A stretch of DNA of 64,000 bases from JASLCR01 sp036405235 (GCA_036405235.1 DASWYA010000001.1:558001-622000), one strand, 5' to 3'. Positions 38,885-48,422 are shown, numbered from the stretch's first letter. Program-made: numbers and translations. Notes: a model not told the origin generated them from the letters alone.

Positions 38885-41314
38885 TTAAACAGCACTCTCG
38901 TTTCGAATATCATCAGCCTTACGGATTGTGCCGACAGTTTGCTCGAGCTTTTCTCTATTTATAGTTATCGTGGTTCCCGGTGAAATTGCACCTGAAAGTA
39001 GCAGCTTTGCCACAGTGTTTTCAATAGACTTTTGGATGACGCGACGCATCGGGCGAGCACCAAGTCGTGGATCGTAGCCACGTTCGACGAGAAGCTCCTT
39101 GGCGTCCTTCGCCACGTCAACTTTGATCTTCTGAAGTTCGAGTGTTTTATTGACACTTCCAATCATGAGATCAACTACCTGTAGGAGTTCCGACTTACTG
39201 AGCGGAGTGAAAGTAACAATTTCATCAAAACGATTCAAGAATTCTGGACGGAATTGGTTCGAAGAAATCAACTCATCAAGGAATTGTTGCTCAAATTGAT
39301 CCACCTTATACCCACGCTCAATGTATTCACGAATACGATCAGCACCCGCATTTGAAGTTGCAATCACGATAGCGTCACGGAAACTGACTTCGCGATTATT
39401 AATGTCGCGTAAGATTCCTTCGTCGAGTAATTGAAGCAATGTTGTAAGCACATTTGGATGTGCTTTTTCTATTTCATCGAGCAAAATCACGCTGTACGGC
39501 TGCTTCATAGCTTGCGCTGTCAAGCTAGTCGGATCGGTCGCGCCGTCTGCAATCAGTCGAGCAACATCTTCGTTACGCACGTATTCGTTGAGGTCAAGAC
39601 GAATCATACGATCTTCGCCGCCAAAATATACATCAGCCAGTGCCTTGGAAAGTTCAGTCTTGCCTACACCAGTTGGTCCAAGAAATAGGAATGTACCAAT
39701 AGGGCGGTTTTGATTGCGCACACCGGCACGCGCTCGGCGAAGTGCGTCACTAACTACTTCAACTGCTCTCTTCTGGCCAATCATCCTCTCATGGATCAAT
39801 GATTCAAGGTTGAGCAGCTTTTCCCTATCCTCAGTCTCAGATGCCACACTCACTTTGATATCCATCGTTTGCTCGATCGCCTGCTGTACAGAATTTATCG
39901 TCACTAGACCATCTTCGGAATAACGTGCTGCTGATTCGAGTAGCTTCAGAGCTTGGCCAGGCATAGCCATATCATGCACATAGCGCTCACCCAGCCGATA
40001 TGCCTCAGCCAAGCTTTGATATGTGTAGGTGACATGCTGCTTGAACTCAGTTAATATCAACTGATCTTGCATAACACGCATCGTTTCCGCCTGTGAGCTT
40101 GAACTAATTGATATGCGATTGAGAGCGTTGGCGACTGATGAATTCCGCGCAGATATTTGCAAGTAGCGCTGCTCATCCATGGTGAGGAGCATTCGTAGTC
40201 GTCCTGCTTCCAAGATTGGCAGCAAGACGTTAGCAATATCGACTGAGCCAACTCCATCTTCAAAGAATAGCTGCGCATTGTCGAGACAAACGATAATATT
40301 TTTTGCAGCATATGCCTCGCCAAGAATTTCCATGATCAAGCTTTCGATCTCACCACGACCAGGAGCGGCAGCGATCAATGAAGCTGCATCAAGCATGATA
40401 ACTTGACGAAACTTCAGTGAACTTGGAAGATCCGAAGAAGCATCAAGCAACTTCTCGGCAAAAGCATATACAAGCGTCGTCTTGCCTACTCCGGTTGGGC
40501 CGACCAGGACGGCATTTTGCGTACCACCAGAGCTAAATTGCTCGACCAGCTTATCAAGCGCTTGTTTGTGAGAGTCAGTCTCAACATTCAGCGTACTACC
40601 GACTTGCATACTAATATTTTGCCCAAAACGAGATAATAGAGGTATATAACCGAACGACCAGTCGCGCGCCAAGCCCCCCGTACGCTTTGGCATAGCATGA
40701 AATGCAATCAATTCTTTCAAATGCTCTTGCCACTTGATACCCTCTAGGATATCTTTGAATTCGATATGTGCGTGTGCCAAAAACGCATCATAGTTTGGGA
40801 ATTGCTTTACAAACGCTGCAACCAATATTCCTGGAGTAATTGATACAAGATCTAGCTGATCTCTGATCTCAACCGCGTCTTCCAGTACCTTTCCCAGCGT
40901 GATATTCTCATCGTTTGCGATATCTTGTATTAGGCCTGCTGTCAGTCCAAATCGCGCACCAAAAAACTGGCCGCCGTTTGTTTGCCCCACTACAGTCGCT
41001 AGGTCTCTTGCGTTTGGATTACCGTGCAAGCGACCAAGTATTTCCATATCGAGCACATCAGCAACCGACTTTGGGTTTTTCGTTGGAGCTAGATTCTTTA
41101 GCTCGCCATTCCACCATTCCACAATCATGGCTGGCACTACAGCAAGTCCAGCAAGCAGCCAGCCTGCACTTATCTCAACAAATACCAAAGCAAATCCAGC
41201 TATCAATAAAATCAGCGCGAGTATGCTGAGTAGGTTTCGCCAAAACTTATCAATGTGAATAGCTAGCCGCGCCTTGGCAGCTCGTGTGCTCTTAAGGTCA
41301 AGCTTTACATCCAT
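38885..41314 (-). CDS. clpC: Membrane-anchored ClpC-like double AAA+ ATPase
   Basis: About 809 residues. Two membrane helices (about residues 29-46 and 50-66) precede a region that may be a degenerate Clp N domain (90-190), then AAA-1 with Walker A GPTGVGKT at 272-279 and AAA-2 with GPTGVGKT at 546-553, Walker B ILLDEIEKAHP and a C-terminal D2-small domain (GARPMRRVIQKSIENTVA). Walker B of AAA-1 reads IIVCLDNAQ, with Asn in place of the catalytic Glu, so D1 may bind but not hydrolyse ATP. ClpC unfoldases feed ClpP; a membrane anchor is unusual. The start lies inside the small upstream gene. Confidence 0.9.
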   Translation of the reverse strand: MDVKLDLKSTRAAKARLAIHIDKFWRNLLSILALILLIAGFALVFVEISAGWLLAGLAVVPAMIVEWWNGELKNLAPTKNPKSVADVLDMEILGRLHGNPNARDLATVVGQTNGGQFFGARFGLTAGLIQDIANDENITLGKVLEDAVEIRDQLDLVSITPGILVAAFVKQFPNYDAFLAHAHIEFKDILEGIKWQEHLKELIAFHAMPKRTGGLARDWSFGYIPLLSRFGQNISMQVGSTLNVETDSHKQALDKLVEQFSSGGTQNAVLVGPTGVGKTTLVYAFAEKLLDASSDLPSSLKFRQVIMLDAASLIAAAPGRGEIESLIMEILGEAYAAKNIIVCLDNAQLFFEDGVGSVDIANVLLPILEAGRLRMLLTMDEQRYLQISARNSSVANALNRISISSSSQAETMRVMQDQLILTEFKQHVTYTYQSLAEAYRLGERYVHDMAMPGQALKLLESAARYSEDGLVTINSVQQAIEQTMDIKVSVASETEDREKLLNLESLIHERMIGQKRAVEVVSDALRRARAGVRNQNRPIGTFLFLGPTGVGKTELSKALADVYFGGEDRMIRLDLNEYVRNEDVARLIADGATDPTSLTAQAMKQPYSVILLDEIEKAHPNVLTTLLQLLDEGILRDINNREVSFRDAIVIATSNAGADRIREYIERGYKVDQFEQQFLDELISSNQFRPEFLNRFDEIVTFTPLSKSELLQVVDLMIGSVNKTLELQKIKVDVAKDAKELLVERGYDPRLGARPMRRVIQKSIENTVAKLLLSGAISPGTTITINREKLEQTVGTIRKADDIRNESAV

Positions 41315-41688
41315 GCAGGTGTCCACCCTATAAACATTGCGCCAAGTCCAACGATAGGAAGTAGTGGTATCACCGCCCACAATGCGAGACTTACAAGTCC
41401 AATAGCACCCCAAAAGAGAATGACAACGGAACCTATGATGATAAGAATAAATCTGACAATCGCACCAATACATCGTGAGATAAGCCGATCTACAAATGCC
41501 CGCCACTGAACACCGATTGAACCCGAGACTCTCCCTGCCGAAATCTGCCTAAATGGCGAGAAAAATGTCTTTAGCAACAGATCAATCGAGAAATAATCAA
41601 TTGTTGAGGCGAGTCGACCGCGCACAATCTCAAAACGCTGGCGCCATCCAGCCCCATACCACCACGAGAGTAAGCCCACGATAAACAT
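41305..41688 (-). CDS. Small membrane protein upstream of the ClpC-like gene
   Basis: A 127-residue protein. An amphipathic N-terminal half (WRQRFEIVRGRLASTIDYFSIDLLLKTFFSPFRQ) is followed by two to three hydrophobic helices (about 70-125). It overlaps the ClpC start by 10 bases, so the products may act together at the membrane. No family recognised. Confidence 0.82.
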   Translation of the reverse strand: MFIVGLLSWWYGAGWRQRFEIVRGRLASTIDYFSIDLLLKTFFSPFRQISAGRVSGSIGVQWRAFVDRLISRCIGAIVRFILIIIGSVVILFWGAIGLVSLALWAVIPLLPIVGLGAMFIGWTPAWM

Positions 41689-41710
41689 AAGACTATTGTA
41701 CCTTATACGC

Positions 41711-41716
41711 TATAAT
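41711..41716 (+). promoter_or_regulatory. -10 promoter of murT-gatD
   Basis: TATAAT ends 7 bases before the murT ATG. Confidence 0.6.
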
Positions 41717-41723
41717 AAAGAGA

Positions 41724-42992
41724 ATGTCACGTCCTGCGATGTTACTCGGAAAAACCGTTAAGTCCATCATGAAACTACGTGGTGGCGGTTCAGCATTACC
41801 TGGTCTGATCATTGAAAAGATCGATCCAGGCTTTGTGAAACGTACATTAGCAAGCCTGCCTCATGGCGTCGTAGTAGTTAGTGGTACAAATGGCAAGACT
41901 ACCACGACAAAGATGGTTGTAGAGCTACTTGAAAGCCAAAACTTGAAGGTTTTCACAAACAGAACAGGAAGTAATTTTGTACGTGGTGTGGCTGCCGCAC
42001 TACTAGGAGAAGTCGACAGCAGTGGCAACCTTGATGCCGACATAGCAGTGCTCGAGCTCGACGAAGCCCACGCTGTACACTTTGTGAAAGCAGTGCAGCC
42101 TCGCTATAGTCTGCTACTTAACGTTATGCGAGACCAGCTCGATCGCTTTGGTGAGATTGACGCTACTGCAGGCCTGCTAAAGAAAGTTGCCGATGCAACG
42201 AGCGAGATGGTCGTAGTGAATCGTGAAGATCCAAGACTACTAAAACTAGGCAAGAGTTTACCAGAGCCTAAGGTGCGGTACTTTGGACTTAGCAAACAAT
42301 TACGTGATGAGTTTCCGGCAGATGACGACATGCGCTCTAGTGCAAGTCTTACAGATGCACGCCCACCTCAAGCAGTCAGTATACTAGAGAATTTCAAAGG
42401 AAAAACAGCAGAATTCAGCATTGATGGCAGAAAGCTAGAGACGGAGCTTAAACTTGAAGGAATCTATAACGTCTACAACGCCGCTGCTGCACTTGGTCTC
42501 GTCTCACAGATCACCCGGGACATTGATTTTCAGAAATTAAAGATTGCTCTTGGCAACGTGACGCCCGCTTTTGGTCGCGGCGAAAGTATCATCGTAGACG
42601 GCCAGCCCGTCGAGCTTGTTCTCGTAAAAAATCCAGCAGGTTTTCGACTCAGTCTCAAGTCTTTTCCGCCAGAAGGCTATGCTACGATGATTGCAATCAA
42701 TGATAATTATGCTGACGGCCGCGATATGAGTTGGCTCTGGGATGTTGATTTTGACAGTTTGAGCAAACTCGGAGTTTCAACCGTCACAGGTATGCGTGCA
42801 TATGATATGGCGCTTAGGTTGCAATACGAAGAAGTCTTGTTTTCCTATGTAGAGCAGAATATTCCACTGGCTTTAAAGGACTTCCTGGCGCGTGAAGCTG
42901 ACAAGCCAAAGAGAATTTATTGTACTTACACCGCCATGCTCGGAATCAGAAAAGAATTGTCAAAAATAGCTGAAGTTGAGGTAGTATCGTGA
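41724..42992 (+). CDS. murT: Lipid II isoglutaminyl synthase subunit MurT
   Basis: A 422-residue Mur-ligase-like ATPase: GTNGKTT at residues 54-60, NVMRDQLDRFGEID in the middle domain and a C-terminal DUF1727 part (NPAGFRLSL, INDNYADGRDMSWLWDVDFD). With GatD it amidates D-Glu of lipid II to D-isoGln. The four-Cys zinc ribbon usual in MurT of Firmicutes is missing: the only Cys is near residue 399. The stop overlaps the gatD start by 4 bases. Confidence 0.95.
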   Translation: MSRPAMLLGKTVKSIMKLRGGGSALPGLIIEKIDPGFVKRTLASLPHGVVVVSGTNGKTTTTKMVVELLESQNLKVFTNRTGSNFVRGVAAALLGEVDSSGNLDADIAVLELDEAHAVHFVKAVQPRYSLLLNVMRDQLDRFGEIDATAGLLKKVADATSEMVVVNREDPRLLKLGKSLPEPKVRYFGLSKQLRDEFPADDDMRSSASLTDARPPQAVSILENFKGKTAEFSIDGRKLETELKLEGIYNVYNAAAALGLVSQITRDIDFQKLKIALGNVTPAFGRGESIIVDGQPVELVLVKNPAGFRLSLKSFPPEGYATMIAINDNYADGRDMSWLWDVDFDSLSKLGVSTVTGMRAYDMALRLQYEEVLFSYVEQNIPLALKDFLAREADKPKRIYCTYTAMLGIRKELSKIAEVEVVS

Positions 42993-43708
42993 AAAAATCT
43001 CTGCGCATTATCCAGTTATATCCACGCGATATGAATATCTATGGCGATTGGGGAAACACACTTGTATTGAAACGCCGCGCCCAGTGGCACGGCTACGAAG
43101 TAGAACTCTTGGAGTACAATCCTGGCGACGTATTTCCTGAAAATATTGATCTTGTAGTTGGCGGTGGCGGGCAAGACTCCGGGCAAGAAAAGATCAAAGA
43201 CGATCTTCAAAAAATCAGCCCCAAACTCCATTCATTGACCGAGGACAATGTGCCAATACTTGTTATATGTGGCCTATATCAGCTGTTCGGTAAATTCTTC
43301 AAGACGAAAGACGGCGAAACTATCCCAGGCATAGGTATTTTCGACATTGAGACACACGGAGGATCTGAGCGTCTCATAGGAAATATAATCACCGAAAGCA
43401 CTGACTTTGGACAAATCATCGGTTACGAAAACCACAGCGGTCTTACCTATCTCGGAAAAAATGTGCAACCGCTTGGCAAAGTTGTTCGTGGTGCCGGCAA
43501 TAACGGTCAAGATGAATTCGAGGGCGCCCGGTACAAGAATGTTATTGGTAGCTACTTGCATGGTTCACTCCTGCCGAAAAATCCCACGCTCGCGGACTGG
43601 CTCATAGAAAAGGCAGCTATGTATAGATACGGCGAATTCACGCCTGAAGTTATAGACGATCATCTAGCTGATGAAGCCCGCGCAGTAGCGCTCAAACGTC
43701 CACGCTAG
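42989..43708 (+). CDS. gatD: Lipid II isoglutaminyl synthase glutaminase subunit GatD
   Basis: A 239-residue class I glutamine amidotransferase. Catalytic Cys94 is in LVICGLYQLFGK and His191 in GSYLHGSLLPKNP; the N terminus LRIIQLYPRDMNIYGDWGN is typical of GatD. It supplies ammonia to MurT. GTG start in an overlap with murT. Presence of the pair indicates amidated stem peptides, a Gram-positive-type trait. Confidence 0.95.
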   Translation: MKKSLRIIQLYPRDMNIYGDWGNTLVLKRRAQWHGYEVELLEYNPGDVFPENIDLVVGGGGQDSGQEKIKDDLQKISPKLHSLTEDNVPILVICGLYQLFGKFFKTKDGETIPGIGIFDIETHGGSERLIGNIITESTDFGQIIGYENHSGLTYLGKNVQPLGKVVRGAGNNGQDEFEGARYKNVIGSYLHGSLLPKNPTLADWLIEKAAMYRYGEFTPEVIDDHLADEARAVALKRPR

Positions 43709-43732
43709 CTTTACGCACCAAAAAGCAGTATG

Positions 43733-43738
43733 TATACT
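43733..43738 (+). promoter_or_regulatory. -10 promoter of the NHL-repeat gene
   Basis: TGTATACT (extended -10), 9 bases before the ATG at 43748, predicts a leader of about 3 bases. Confidence 0.55.
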
Positions 43739-43747
43739 GGTTAGCAT

Positions 43748-45130
43748 ATGCATCATACTCGATTGCCGATAAAGAAATTCCGTCACTCTATGATGCTATT
43801 TATATCCATCGCGATTCTGTCTGTTAGCGCCTGCCTCCAGCTTCTCGGTCAGTCCGCATCCGCTGCAAGTCCTGTCATTCCTACTGTAACGTATGAACGA
43901 TCAATCGAGATTGAAGCAGAAAATCTAGCCGTATCACCTACAACTGGCAATATCTATGTAGTAGGACGTGATGCTATTTCTATATTTGACAAGGACTATA
44001 ACCTCCTCTCTAGCTTTGGGTCAATAGGCACAGGTGATGGTCAGTTTAATCGCCCCTTAGGTATTGCCATAGATGAGCAAGGCTACGTATACATAGGTGA
44101 CAACAGAGATAATCGCATCCAAAAGTTTACGCCTAATGGTGACTTTATATTAAAATTTGGGAGTAGTGGGACAGGTGATGGTCAATTCACTTTTGCAGAA
44201 GGACTTGGTATAGATAGTAACGGATACCTATACGTCGCCGATGGCACGAATGGTAGAATCCAAAAATTTAACTCTAACGGTGAATTCGTCTCAAAATTCG
44301 GCACAAACGGTACCGGCAACAATGAACTTAGTTATGTTGAATCACTCGCGATTAATTCCAAAGATGAGATATACGTTACCGACGGGAACAACTACGTACA
44401 GAAGTATGATTCAGATGGCAACCACTTGGCACAACTTGACGGGATAGGCACAGCTGGTGGAGCTTTTGGCTACGCCGAAGGTCTTGCCATAGACGAGCAT
44501 GACAATGTATACGTCATTGATTTTCAAGATAAGGTGCACATATTTAATAAAGATAATACCTATCTTACGACTTTTGGCGAACCAGGCTCAGGAGAAGGTC
44601 AGTTTTCCGGCCCATATTATTCTACTCATGCTAATCAAAAGCTCTATGTGACTGACCTTGGCAACGATCGCATCCAAGTCTTTGCCACACATCAGTCAAT
44701 ACCTGTAGACATGTCTTCAGCAACAGTAAACGGTAAATCACTACTCGGAAAACCGTATATAAAAAAGATACCTACTTTTACTGGCCAGGCGCCCGCTGGC
44801 AGTACAGTGAAAGTTACTGTGCATTCAGATCCTGTTATCTGTTCGACAGTAGCGGCTAGCGATGGCAGTTGGTCATGTACACTTCCTGAGGCTCTGCCTG
44901 CTGGACTACATACTGTACGTGTTCTCGTAACAACCACCGACGATCAGACGTATTTACTTGGCCCCTACACTGTCCGAGTAGCTGGATCAACAATTACCGG
45001 TAATATTCCTGGCGCCCCTGATACCGGAATAGAGCCCGCTGATATTGTCTACCAAAATGCGACACTACTCTTGTTGCTTACTTCACTAGCATTTATACTT
45101 TTCGCTCGCCTTACGAAATCGCCAAGATAA
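43748..45130 (+). CDS. NHL-repeat surface protein with a C-terminal xPxTG-like anchor
   Basis: A 460-residue exported protein. Signal peptide to about residue 40 (ends SASAAS). Five to six NHL-type repeats of about 47 residues follow (FGSIGTGDGQFNRPLGIAIDEQGYVYIGD, RIQKF and so on), forming a beta-propeller, then an Ig-like domain (about 325-415; STVKVTVHSDPVIC). The end reads GAPDTGIEPAD, a hydrophobic helix and RLTKSPR, like a sortase signal with APDTG in place of LPxTG. It may mediate binding at the surface. Confidence 0.88.
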   Translation: MHHTRLPIKKFRHSMMLFISIAILSVSACLQLLGQSASAASPVIPTVTYERSIEIEAENLAVSPTTGNIYVVGRDAISIFDKDYNLLSSFGSIGTGDGQFNRPLGIAIDEQGYVYIGDNRDNRIQKFTPNGDFILKFGSSGTGDGQFTFAEGLGIDSNGYLYVADGTNGRIQKFNSNGEFVSKFGTNGTGNNELSYVESLAINSKDEIYVTDGNNYVQKYDSDGNHLAQLDGIGTAGGAFGYAEGLAIDEHDNVYVIDFQDKVHIFNKDNTYLTTFGEPGSGEGQFSGPYYSTHANQKLYVTDLGNDRIQVFATHQSIPVDMSSATVNGKSLLGKPYIKKIPTFTGQAPAGSTVKVTVHSDPVICSTVAASDGSWSCTLPEALPAGLHTVRVLVTTTDDQTYLLGPYTVRVAGSTITGNIPGAPDTGIEPADIVYQNATLLLLLTSLAFILFARLTKSPR

Positions 45131-45150
45131 GACAAGAGCGAAATTGAAAG

Positions 45151-45624
45151 CTACAGAGGATTGGTAGCTTGGAGTTTTTGGAGTTCATCTCTCACTTGCT
45201 CACCGTGACCAAGTGGTGTCACGCGGCCATAGACTTTCTGCACCATACCATTTGGATCTATGAGGAAAGTTTTTCTGAGAATTCCCTCTTTGCCAAACAT
45301 TTTCTTGCCCCAAGCTCCATAATCGTTGATTGTTTTTCCTTCTGGATCAGAAAGTAACTTGAAGTTCAGGTTATACTTCGTCTTAAATTTTTCATGCAAG
45401 CTTGGATCATCCTTTGATATACCAACAACATCAGCACCAAGTGCCGTCAGATCATCGCGTGCATCACGCAGGCTACAAGCCTCTGTAGTACAGCCGGGCG
45501 TATCGTCTTTCGGGTAAAAATAGAGCACAAGCCACTTACCCTTAAAGTCAGCAAGCGTCTTTATCTCGCCCGATGCACTCTCTAAAAGAGAAAAATCTGG
45601 CGCTTTATAGGGTACGTCTTTCAT
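45151..45624 (-). CDS. bcp: Thioredoxin-dependent peroxiredoxin (Bcp/PrxQ)
   Basis: A 157-residue peroxiredoxin with peroxidatic Cys45 and resolving Cys50 in YFYPKDDTPGCTTEAC, the usual PrxQ spacing. It reduces peroxides using thioredoxin. Start MKDVPYKAPDFSLL chosen because a TATAAT box ends 6 bases before that ATG; an in-frame start six codons upstream would lie before the transcript. Confidence 0.96.
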   Translation of the reverse strand: MKDVPYKAPDFSLLESASGEIKTLADFKGKWLVLYFYPKDDTPGCTTEACSLRDARDDLTALGADVVGISKDDPSLHEKFKTKYNLNFKLLSDPEGKTINDYGAWGKKMFGKEGILRKTFLIDPNGMVQKVYGRVTPLGHGEQVRDELQKLQATNPL

Positions 45625-45630
45625 AGTTCT

Positions 45631-45636
45631 ATTATA
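45631..45636 (-). promoter_or_regulatory. -10 promoter of bcp
   Basis: TATAAT on the minus strand, exactly 6 bases before the ATG. Confidence 0.65.
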
Positions 45637-45666
45637 CCTCACAGCTTCTTCTCAGATATCGTCTGA

Positions 45667-45672
45667 TATACT
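45667..45672 (+). promoter_or_regulatory. -10 promoter of the OpgC-like gene
   Basis: TGATATACT ends 8 bases before the ATG at 45681; divergent from the bcp promoter about 30 bases away. Confidence 0.55.
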
Positions 45673-45680
45673 TGATAGCA

Positions 45681-46841
45681 ATGACTTCTAGTAGCGGTAA
45701 ACCGCGCGTGAAACTTCCGCGCATCCTTACATTTGATCTTCTCAGGGGCTGGTTTTTGGTAATTATTATCCTTGACCATCTCAGCTATTTCCCGAACGGC
45801 TTTTCTTTTATTACTGGTGACAGTCGCCTTTTTGTAACCGCAGCTGAGGGGTTCTTCCTTGTCTCAGGAATCGTGCTCGGAATAGTTCGTGGATATAAGT
45901 TGATCGATGCGCCTTTCTGGAGCGTAACAAAGAAGCTCTGGTTTCGTGCGTTTACGCTCTATGTAACCTCTATTGTGATTACGCTGCTATCGCTATTTAT
46001 CAGTTGGCAGTTTATAGGTAATGATGGCGTTAAGTCACCAATACCGCCGAGCTCTACTCCTTTTGGCGAGCTACTGTGGAACATCATCACCTTGAGAGAG
46101 TTTTACGGCTGGGCAGATTACCTACGGTTCTATGCAATCTTCTTATTTATTAGTCCGTTATGGATGTGGTTACTGCGCAGAGGTTGGTGGTACATCGGTA
46201 TCGCAGTTAGCTTTGCTATCTGGGCAGTTGCGCCACGGCCCGTTACCGAGCTACTACAGCCACTCACATGGCAACTTCTCTTCTTTATTGCACTTACTAT
46301 CGGCTTTTACTTACCAAAAATCCGTGATTGGAAGAATGAACTACCAAAACCTACGTGGAAACTTATCAACCGGTCACTTATGGCGCTTTTTGCGGTCACG
46401 CTCACTCTCAATGTCTATGCAGAATTTATATCTCCTGCGTTCGGCGACCCAATCTCTTCAGCTATCACAGCAGCGCATCATGCCGTTACCCCAACTTTCT
46501 TCAAGAATAATCTATCACTCGAACGGCTCTCACTTGCCTTCCTATGGTTTTACGGTTTCTACATGATAGTCCGACGCTACGAAAAGCAAATCACCCGCTA
46601 CCTTGGCTGGCTCTTGCTTCCATTTGGCGTTAACTCACTATATGTTTACTCCGTGCACGCCTTTGTTATCGTGACGCTTCATCTATTCGTCAATCCACAA
46701 TATGGCGCACCACACGTATACCTCACTTCATGGGATCGTATACCGGAAATTCCTCGCAACATGGCCCTTTCAGTTTTAGCTGTAGGCGTTGTCTACTTAA
46801 TGGTTAAGACTAAATTTCTAATGAAAGTTATTCCACGCTAG
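45681..46841 (+). CDS. OpgC-like membrane acyltransferase
   Basis: About 386 residues with some ten membrane helices. The start LPRILTFDLLRGWFLVIIILDHLSYFPNG, with Asp-x-x-Arg-Gly and His, and FFLVSGIVLG resemble the OpgC/Acyltransferase-3 group, which moves succinyl or acetyl groups onto sugars at the membrane. The acceptor glycan is unknown. The next gene on the other strand encodes a GT39-like glycosyltransferase, so both may modify the same surface glycan. Confidence 0.85.
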   Translation: MTSSSGKPRVKLPRILTFDLLRGWFLVIIILDHLSYFPNGFSFITGDSRLFVTAAEGFFLVSGIVLGIVRGYKLIDAPFWSVTKKLWFRAFTLYVTSIVITLLSLFISWQFIGNDGVKSPIPPSSTPFGELLWNIITLREFYGWADYLRFYAIFLFISPLWMWLLRRGWWYIGIAVSFAIWAVAPRPVTELLQPLTWQLLFFIALTIGFYLPKIRDWKNELPKPTWKLINRSLMALFAVTLTLNVYAEFISPAFGDPISSAITAAHHAVTPTFFKNNLSLERLSLAFLWFYGFYMIVRRYEKQITRYLGWLLLPFGVNSLYVYSVHAFVIVTLHLFVNPQYGAPHVYLTSWDRIPEIPRNMALSVLAVGVVYLMVKTKFLMKVIPR

Positions 46842-48334
46842 CGTTTACTATACGACGCAACGTGGAGGTTCGTATTCTCTTGTAGCTGGTCGAGTTTGTA
46901 GCTTTCGGGAATTACCAAAGGCTGATCCCCATAATACACATAGATCACTTTGCTGCTCGCTAGATCATTAAGATCCCTGAGCTGCTGCGGACTCTCAGAA
47001 AGTGGCGCATAGCCTCCTCCAAGCTTTTCGTCCGTACTGTAAAACCTAAAGGCACAGTCAAGATAGTAGCTTAGCTCGATCGCAACATAGGGGTCGTTTG
47101 CAAGAATTGTCGTGTCTGTATCACAATGAATTTGCTGCGCAGCCACTTGTTTGACTTCCGGTTTCTGAAGACGCTGGAAATTGTAATTACCAACCACAGC
47201 AAGTCCAACAGTACCTATCAGTATCACTCCGTATACGACTGCGACGCTTGCTTTCGCACGCAAAGTTTGACTGTTGATTAAGTACACGCTTAGCGCCACA
47301 CCAACAAGCATTACAAGACCAATCGTCACGTGTGCCAAATATCTCTCAACGTACATTGAGCGAGCAAGCGAAACAATCATAAGAACCGCAATAGGAATTC
47401 CAATATAGAAAACTAGCAACATCAGATTCTCACGGATCTTTTTCTGTCCGAAAGCATACTTCAGAGCCACTACAGCCACAACCAGTACAGCCATTACGCC
47501 TAGCGAAGCTAGTACGCTCAGCTGCCACACCGGCTGATACAGTGAGTTAAAGCTAACTATTCCCAGTAGGTTTTCTAGGTTTAGCGGCTGGCCTATTGGA
47601 GCCAACGCACCGTTCGTCGTCTGCTTTAAAAAGGTTGGAAGCCACGGTGCAAAAATAGCTACGGCTCCAATCACACTTGCGACCCAAGGGTACACCACCG
47701 AGATACTTTCTTTTCGTGTCACCATATGATAGATCAGCCAAGCCGCGTGAGCCATCCAAAGTAATGCCAGATAATAAAGTGAATACATACCCAGCGCGAC
47801 TAAGATTCCGTACACTACAAGCCACGCCATCTTTTGCTTAGTCTTGTCGTCGACAATTCGCACCAATACATATGTTGCGGCAATGCCAATAAGCGCTGCA
47901 AATGCATACATCCTGATCTCGAAGCCATAGCGAAGCAGCATAGGTGCGATCATCATGAAAGGTAGGGCGCCAATTGCTATGCGACTGCCAAAGAGACGAC
48001 GGAGCAGCAGTCCAGCTACTGCGATGGTACCCGTCAAGCTCAATACACTCACTAGCCTAAGCGAAAGCTCACTCCATCCAAATGTATTTCCCCAGAAATG
48101 CAGCAATATGTAGTAAAACGGCGGATGCGTATCTGCAGCTACGAGTGCTATGAGCTGATCGAGGGGCTGCTTTGCGACATAGATCGAGTACGCTTCATCA
48201 AACCACACGCTCTGATTGAGTCCAATCCAAAGACTTATTAGACCTGAGGCTACCGCGCTTACGAGTAGCATTACCCAGAAAACTTTACTGTCATTCCTGC
48301 TGTGATTCACCCATTCAATTATCTTTCGTACCAT
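46838..48334 (-). CDS. GT39-like membrane glycosyltransferase
   Basis: A 498-residue polytopic protein with about ten helices. The first outer loop has WFDEAYS (catalytic Asp-Glu pair, about residues 45-46) and DTHPPFYYILLHFW, typical of the ArnT/PMT/GT39 clan that uses polyprenyl-phosphate sugars outside the membrane. Sugar and acceptor are unknown. It overlaps the OpgC-like gene by 4 bases at the 3' ends. Confidence 0.9.
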   Translation of the reverse strand: MVRKIIEWVNHSRNDSKVFWVMLLVSAVASGLISLWIGLNQSVWFDEAYSIYVAKQPLDQLIALVAADTHPPFYYILLHFWGNTFGWSELSLRLVSVLSLTGTIAVAGLLLRRLFGSRIAIGALPFMMIAPMLLRYGFEIRMYAFAALIGIAATYVLVRIVDDKTKQKMAWLVVYGILVALGMYSLYYLALLWMAHAAWLIYHMVTRKESISVVYPWVASVIGAVAIFAPWLPTFLKQTTNGALAPIGQPLNLENLLGIVSFNSLYQPVWQLSVLASLGVMAVLVVAVVALKYAFGQKKIRENLMLLVFYIGIPIAVLMIVSLARSMYVERYLAHVTIGLVMLVGVALSVYLINSQTLRAKASVAVVYGVILIGTVGLAVVGNYNFQRLQKPEVKQVAAQQIHCDTDTTILANDPYVAIELSYYLDCAFRFYSTDEKLGGGYAPLSESPQQLRDLNDLASSKVIYVYYGDQPLVIPESYKLDQLQENTNLHVASYSKR

Positions 48335-48340
48335 GTAGCT

Positions 48341-48346
48341 ATAGTA
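48341..48346 (-). promoter_or_regulatory. -10 promoter of the GT39-like gene
   Basis: TACTAT on the minus strand ends 6 bases before the ATG. Confidence 0.45.
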
Positions 48347-48422
48347 GCTTGAAGTGCAGGAAAATCCCAGAGCTAGATTTCAATCGCTATTTGCGCTATA
48401 ATCTCTCAAGGTAAACACCTAT

